The notes under the pieces were generated by a model, which was not told the origin of the DNA, searched no databases, and was given only the letters and a program-made list of their open reading frames with translations. A stretch of 58,078 nucleotides of DNA from JAVKDP01 sp040222185 (GTDB taxonomy: Bacteria > Bacteroidota > Rhodothermia > Balneolales > Balneolaceae), in assembly GCA_040222185.1 (NCBI GenBank), contig JAVKDP010000039.1, positions 1 to 58,078 on the forward strand. The letters are read 5' to 3'. Shown one piece after another: positions 54,480-58,078 of the stretch. A program made the position numbers and the translations under genes. The stretch's first letter is position 1. Each line of letters begins with the position of its first letter.

Positions 54480-55538
54480 TTAATTAGTAGGATACCAGAC
54501 GTATTCACCTGATTTATTGATGTAGCCATATTGTTCTTCTATCTCTTCATCAATAGTAACAAAGATGGTAACGCGTGCTAAGCCATTATAAAAGGGATCA
54601 ACTTCATCGAACTTTGGAGATGTGATTTGATTCCCTGACTTATCAATGAAAGTCCATTTGTTGTTTATAAAAACAGGTGCTCTTTCTTCATTAAATGGAC
54701 GAACCTGGTCGAATTGCTCTGGTATTACAAAATTTCCATTTGTATCAATAAAGCCGAACTGGTTACTTGATTTTCTGGCTGGTGCCAAACCATTACCAAA
54801 TTTCCCGGCACTTATGAATTGAGGTGAAACTTCAACGTTGCCACTTGCATCAATATATCCCCAACGATCACTTACAAGCACAGCAGCCAGCTTATCTGAA
54901 AAAGCAAGAGCTTCAGAATACTTTAAATCGATTACGGTATTTCCTGTCTTATCAATGAAGCCATATAGATCATCATCGCGAACTAATGCTCTACCATTGG
55001 CAAATAGGTTCTCCTCGATAAAATCCAGATCGTCCGGTGTATTCAGAGATTCGATTTCATTCCCGTTTTCATCAATGTATAAGTACTCTGAGTAATCTAT
55101 ACTTCTAACAAATGCCCGTCCATCTGAAAACGAACTCGCTTGCCTGAATCGGGGATTTACAGCAAAGTTTCCGCTTTTGTTGATGTATCCCCATCTTCCA
55201 TCAAGTCGTACAGCTGCTTTACCGTCAGAAAAGGGCCGGATGTCTGAGAAGTCTTTATCTATAACATCCTCACCATTCTTATCGATATATTTTAAACTCC
55301 AGCTTTCACGAACAGCGGCATATCCTTCTGAGAAAGGAGTAGCAATCTGGAGCCGCGGTTCAATAACAATAGCTCCTTTTTCATTAATGTATCCCCATTC
55401 TCCATTTACAAGAACCGGGTATAGTTTCACTGCAGAATCGTCGTCATCATTACCAGTTATCCCGTCAATAACCTCACAGGCTGATATTGAGACTAATAGT
55501 GTAAGAAGTAGAATTAAATAAGATCGTTTCATTGTCAT
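54480..55538 (-). CDS. WG-repeat lipoprotein (second of tandem pair)
   Basis: About 352 residues. Start at 55538 or 55532; signal peptide ends in the lipobox ISAC, then EVIDGITGNDDDD. Seven or eight WG/KWG repeats follow (NGEWGYINEKGAIVIEP, DGRWGYINKSG, SDRWGYIDASG), each about 40-45 residues. Closes with YGYINKSGEYVWYPTN. WG repeats are structural beta repeats with no known catalysis. It follows its paralogue after only 4 to 10 bases and shares the acidic post-lipobox stretch, so this is a tandem duplication. Confidence 0.88.
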   Translation of the reverse strand: MTMKRSYLILLLTLLVSISACEVIDGITGNDDDDSAVKLYPVLVNGEWGYINEKGAIVIEPRLQIATPFSEGYAAVRESWSLKYIDKNGEDVIDKDFSDIRPFSDGKAAVRLDGRWGYINKSGNFAVNPRFRQASSFSDGRAFVRSIDYSEYLYIDENGNEIESLNTPDDLDFIEENLFANGRALVRDDDLYGFIDKTGNTVIDLKYSEALAFSDKLAAVLVSDRWGYIDASGNVEVSPQFISAGKFGNGLAPARKSSNQFGFIDTNGNFVIPEQFDQVRPFNEERAPVFINNKWTFIDKSGNQITSPKFDEVDPFYNGLARVTIFVTIDEEIEEQYGYINKSGEYVWYPTN

Positions 55539-55542
55539 AATA

Positions 55543-56583
55543 TTATCTTGTTGGGTACCACACATATTCTCCGGATTTATCGATGTATCCGTATTGTACA
55601 TTTTCATCTTCTCCGAGCTGGATTTGAGCTATTCCATTAGAAAAGCTCTGAGCTCCGCTAAAAGGATTGCTTACAACCATTTTGCCATTGTCTCTCTCTA
55701 TATAGAACCAACTACTGCTAAGGCGAACAGCAGCCATGTTTTCTGAAAATGCTTTTACTTCGGCAAACTGGTAAGGAATAGATAGCTCGCCGTCTTTATT
55801 GATGAAGCCGATGTAATCGTTTTCTCTTACGTAGGCAAGCCCTTGAGAGAATTGCCCAACTTCCTGAAATTCAGGTGTAATAACAGGGTTTCCGCTTTTA
55901 TCAATATATCCCCAGCCATTTGTAGTTTGGATAGGAGCCAGGCCATCAGAAAACTCGCCGGCATCTGTTACCTGGAAAGAAGGGTTGATTTGTTCAGCAC
56001 CAGATTTATCTACATAAACCCAACCTTCAAAGGTTTCTACAGCTGCAAGGTCCTCTGAAAAAGAACGTGCATCACTAAAAGTTGGTGTAATGCTGATATC
56101 ACCATTTGTGGAGACATAACCCCAAAGTCCATCTGAACGAACGGCTGCCAGTTCTTCAGAAAAAGCTGCAGCAAAATCAAACTGCGGGCTTATTGCAAAT
56201 TCACCTGTTGTATTGATGAAGCCATATTGCCCACCCGGCATTTGTGCTGGTGCAAGTCCGTTTGAAAAATTTCCTGCTACGCTAAAATTGGTTGGTATAG
56301 TCAGTGAAGAAGTCTCTTCTGATATATAACCCCAGGTAGTTCCGTTTCTAACAGCAGCAAAGCCATCAGAAAATTCACGAGCTTCATCATAATTCGGGCT
56401 AATTACAATTGCCCCTTTGTTATCAATAAAGCCCCATTTTCCATTCAGTAGTACCGGATGCAGTGTTGTAATTTCATCATCGTCATTGTTTCCCGTAATG
56501 CCGTCAACAACGGTACAACCTGAGAAAACGAACAAGCTGATGAGGGATATAAATAGTGCAAGTAGTTGTAGCTTTTTTAACAT
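55543..56583 (-). CDS. WG-repeat lipoprotein (first of tandem pair)
   Basis: A 346-residue lipoprotein. The signal ends FSGC, then TVVDGITGNNDDDE. Repeats such as NGKWGFIDNKGAIVISP, DGLWGYVSTNGD and TNGWGYIDKSGNPVITP run to the end, which is YGYIDKSGEYVWYPTR, almost identical to the end of the second copy. Surface or periplasmic beta-repeat protein, function unknown. It precedes its paralogue on the same strand and follows the DUF1501 gene by six bases. Confidence 0.88.
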   Translation of the reverse strand: MLKKLQLLALFISLISLFVFSGCTVVDGITGNNDDDEITTLHPVLLNGKWGFIDNKGAIVISPNYDEAREFSDGFAAVRNGTTWGYISEETSSLTIPTNFSVAGNFSNGLAPAQMPGGQYGFINTTGEFAISPQFDFAAAFSEELAAVRSDGLWGYVSTNGDISITPTFSDARSFSEDLAAVETFEGWVYVDKSGAEQINPSFQVTDAGEFSDGLAPIQTTNGWGYIDKSGNPVITPEFQEVGQFSQGLAYVRENDYIGFINKDGELSIPYQFAEVKAFSENMAAVRLSSSWFYIERDNGKMVVSNPFSGAQSFSNGIAQIQLGEDENVQYGYIDKSGEYVWYPTR

Positions 56584-56589
56584 GATTGG

Positions 56590-58078
56590 CTATTTAATTA
56601 AAGTCATTTTCCTTGTGAGTTTGCCTTGTGAAGTCTCCAGGGTGTAGATATAAACACCACTAGGCAGGTTAGAGGCATTGAATTGTATCGAATGCTCTCC
56701 GGCTGTCATAGGCTTCTGAATCAAGGTTTGAACCAGGCTTCCTTTTATATCAAACACCTTAAGATTCACCTCACTTGTAGATGCAAGGGTAAAAGATATG
56801 GTTGTAGAAGGGTTGAAAGGATTCGGATAGTTTTGACTGAGTTTAAAGGATCCAATATTCGTTTCAGGTTCTGAACTGACTGGTAACTTGTTTACAAACC
56901 CAAGCTCCTCAAACTCACCTTGAAGTACTGTTTCAGTGTCATCAACTTCCAGTTCGAACCAATTGTTTAGAATCGAAGTGTAAATCGATCGGTAATCGGT
57001 GGTATAAACAGGATCCCCTGAGTTATCCAGGTCAGAAAGGTTGGCATGTTCACCGTAAAGCCCTCCATTAACAGGGCCAAAAATCATTACCGGAGCTGAT
57101 GATCCATGATCTGTACCTTGAGATGAATTTTCATCTAGTGTTCTTCCGAACTCCGAGAAGGTCATTGTAAGCGCTCGTTCGTGCTGTCCGTCAGATTCTA
57201 AATCTGTATAAAATGCATTTACTGAATCGGCAATATCAGCCAGTAGATTTGCATGTCCACCTTCTGTATTACCCTGGTTATTATGGGTGTCGAAGCCTCC
57301 TTTAGATACCAGAAATATTTTAGTATTTAACCCGCCACGAATTAGGCGTGCTACAATAGAAAGGCTTCTTGAAAGACCGGAGTTAGGATACTCGGTTAAG
57401 TTAACTGCTGAATCCGCAGCCTCCTGGATTGATTCCAGGTATTTGAAGGAAGAGTTGGCAATTTTTCTTGCAAAAGAAAGTGAACGGCCAAATTCATTCT
57501 CAGGAACATTTTCCTCATCATAAAACCCGCCCTGTTCTAAAAATTGGGCAAATTGATTTGCCCCGCCAAAAGTGACTCCAAGGTTTCCAAATTCACTTTG
57601 GAATAGGGTAGCGGAACCGCCAATTCTAACACCAAGAGGGAATTCTGGAGGATTAGCTATAATGTCGGGGTTATCTTCAACCAGGAAACGCCCGGCCCAA
57701 CCCGTTCCAAGATTCATGTTTGAAGCACTACCGGAAGTCCATATATCTGTTGAACGAGCATGAGATCGATTCGGATCTTCATATCCTACATTATGAACAA
57801 CGGCCATATTTCCGTTTCCCCAAATAGGTTGAAGGGAAGCCATAGCAGGATGCATTCCGATATCATCACTAAGCAGGATGGAGTCATTCTTTTCAATACC
57901 AATAGTGGGACGTTTTTGATAATAGATATCATTTTCGACAGGAATAATGGTATTTAACCCATCATTTCCGCCGCCTAGTTGGATCAAAACCAATACCCGA
58001 TCGTTGTTTGCTGCAATAAGCCTGTTTAGAAACTTTGTTCTTGCCATGGCATTCACTGAAAGGCCTCCGAGCACTAGC
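56590..58078 (-). CDS. DUF1501 protein with T9SS sorting domain (5' end beyond window)
   Basis: At least 494 residues, open to the window edge. The frame enters at the sequence around LGGLSVNAMARTKF, so the start (probably a Tat-type signal, as in DUF1501 proteins) lies outside. The DUF1501 domain has VLIQLGGGNDGLNTIIPVEN in two runs, HPAMASLQP, GGFDTHNNQ, FSEFGRTLDEN and GTDHGSSAPVMIFG, all typical. The last ~80 residues are a T9SS sorting domain (LSQNYPNPFNPSTTISF, closing KMTLIK). Secreted; related to sulfatase-like proteins, often paired with DUF1800 genes. Confidence 0.9.
   Translation of the reverse strand, partial: LVLGGLSVNAMARTKFLNRLIAANNDRVLVLIQLGGGNDGLNTIIPVENDIYYQKRPTIGIEKNDSILLSDDIGMHPAMASLQPIWGNGNMAVVHNVGYEDPNRSHARSTDIWTSGSASNMNLGTGWAGRFLVEDNPDIIANPPEFPLGVRIGGSATLFQSEFGNLGVTFGGANQFAQFLEQGGFYDEENVPENEFGRSLSFARKIANSSFKYLESIQEAADSAVNLTEYPNSGLSRSLSIVARLIRGGLNTKIFLVSKGGFDTHNNQGNTEGGHANLLADIADSVNAFYTDLESDGQHERALTMTFSEFGRTLDENSSQGTDHGSSAPVMIFGPVNGGLYGEHANLSDLDNSGDPVYTTDYRSIYTSILNNWFELEVDDTETVLQGEFEELGFVNKLPVSSEPETNIGSFKLSQNYPNPFNPSTTISFTLASTSEVNLKVFDIKGSLVQTLIQKPMTAGEHSIQFNASNLPSGVYIYTLETSQGKLTRKMTLIK

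Noticed and set aside
1..58078. tRNA genes, CRISPR arrays, prophage or IS elements
   Set aside because: No cloverleaf-like segment, no regularly spaced repeats and no transposase, integrase or phage structural gene could be found by eye.

Overview
The window looks like a chromosomal segment of a marine-type member of the Balneolaeota/Rhodothermota side of the Bacteroidota superphylum. The evidence is two proteins ending in type IX secretion (T9SS) sorting domains of the NYPNPFNPST kind, paired DUF3857 and WG-repeat proteins, relaxed lipoprotein boxes, low-GC DNA, and two good TAnnTTTG -7 promoter boxes. No phage, plasmid, IS element, CRISPR array, rRNA or tRNA was seen. The lineage is inferred from motifs alone.

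Layout. 1-9.6 kb: AraC regulator, SGNH lipoprotein, dapD, a B12-type radical SAM protein, then minus-strand genes (serine hydrolase, NTF2-like, esterase-like protein without its nucleophile, TPR-membrane protein, lipocalin-like protein). 9.8-13.6 kb: SDR, SRPBCC pair, membrane-anchored AraC regulator, PepSY-type protein. 13.7-23.0 kb: a beta-1,3-glucan (laminarin-type) locus with a lipoprotein clan GH-A hydrolase, a 1152-residue GH94/GH149-like phosphorylase candidate, one lipoprotein and two cytosolic GH17 proteins, and a GPH-type sugar symporter. 23.3-27.6 kb: small membrane protein, N-terminally short Crp/Fnr regulator, a threonine-synthase-like enzyme fused to a LeuA-type regulatory domain, a small acidic protein, anmK. 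27.8-32.5 kb: MacB-type permease with a frameshifted padR, a 3' remnant of an RND pump, and a membrane-protein gene interrupted by an in-frame TAA. 32.5-39.9 kb: housekeeping operon pgsA-pgpA-pyrE-miaB (minus), divergent from cinA-outer membrane protein-ftsX (plus). 39.9-45 kb: Fur-type regulator, acyl-CoA ligase, and a cysteine desulfurase-LOG-DUF1499-membrane protein operon. 45-58 kb: two DUF3857/transglutaminase proteins (one directly behind pgk), a duplicated acidic T9SS cargo, DinB-like protein, a tandem pair of WG-repeat lipoproteins, and a DUF1501 T9SS protein that runs off the window end.

The genes most likely to act together are those of the glucan locus: surface or periplasmic hydrolysis, import by the symporter, and cytosolic trimming or phosphorolysis. 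No SusC/SusD pair is present in the window. No intergenic stretch exceeds about 300 bases. The gaps hold promoters, hairpins, two related palindromic repeats and gene remnants, listed below.
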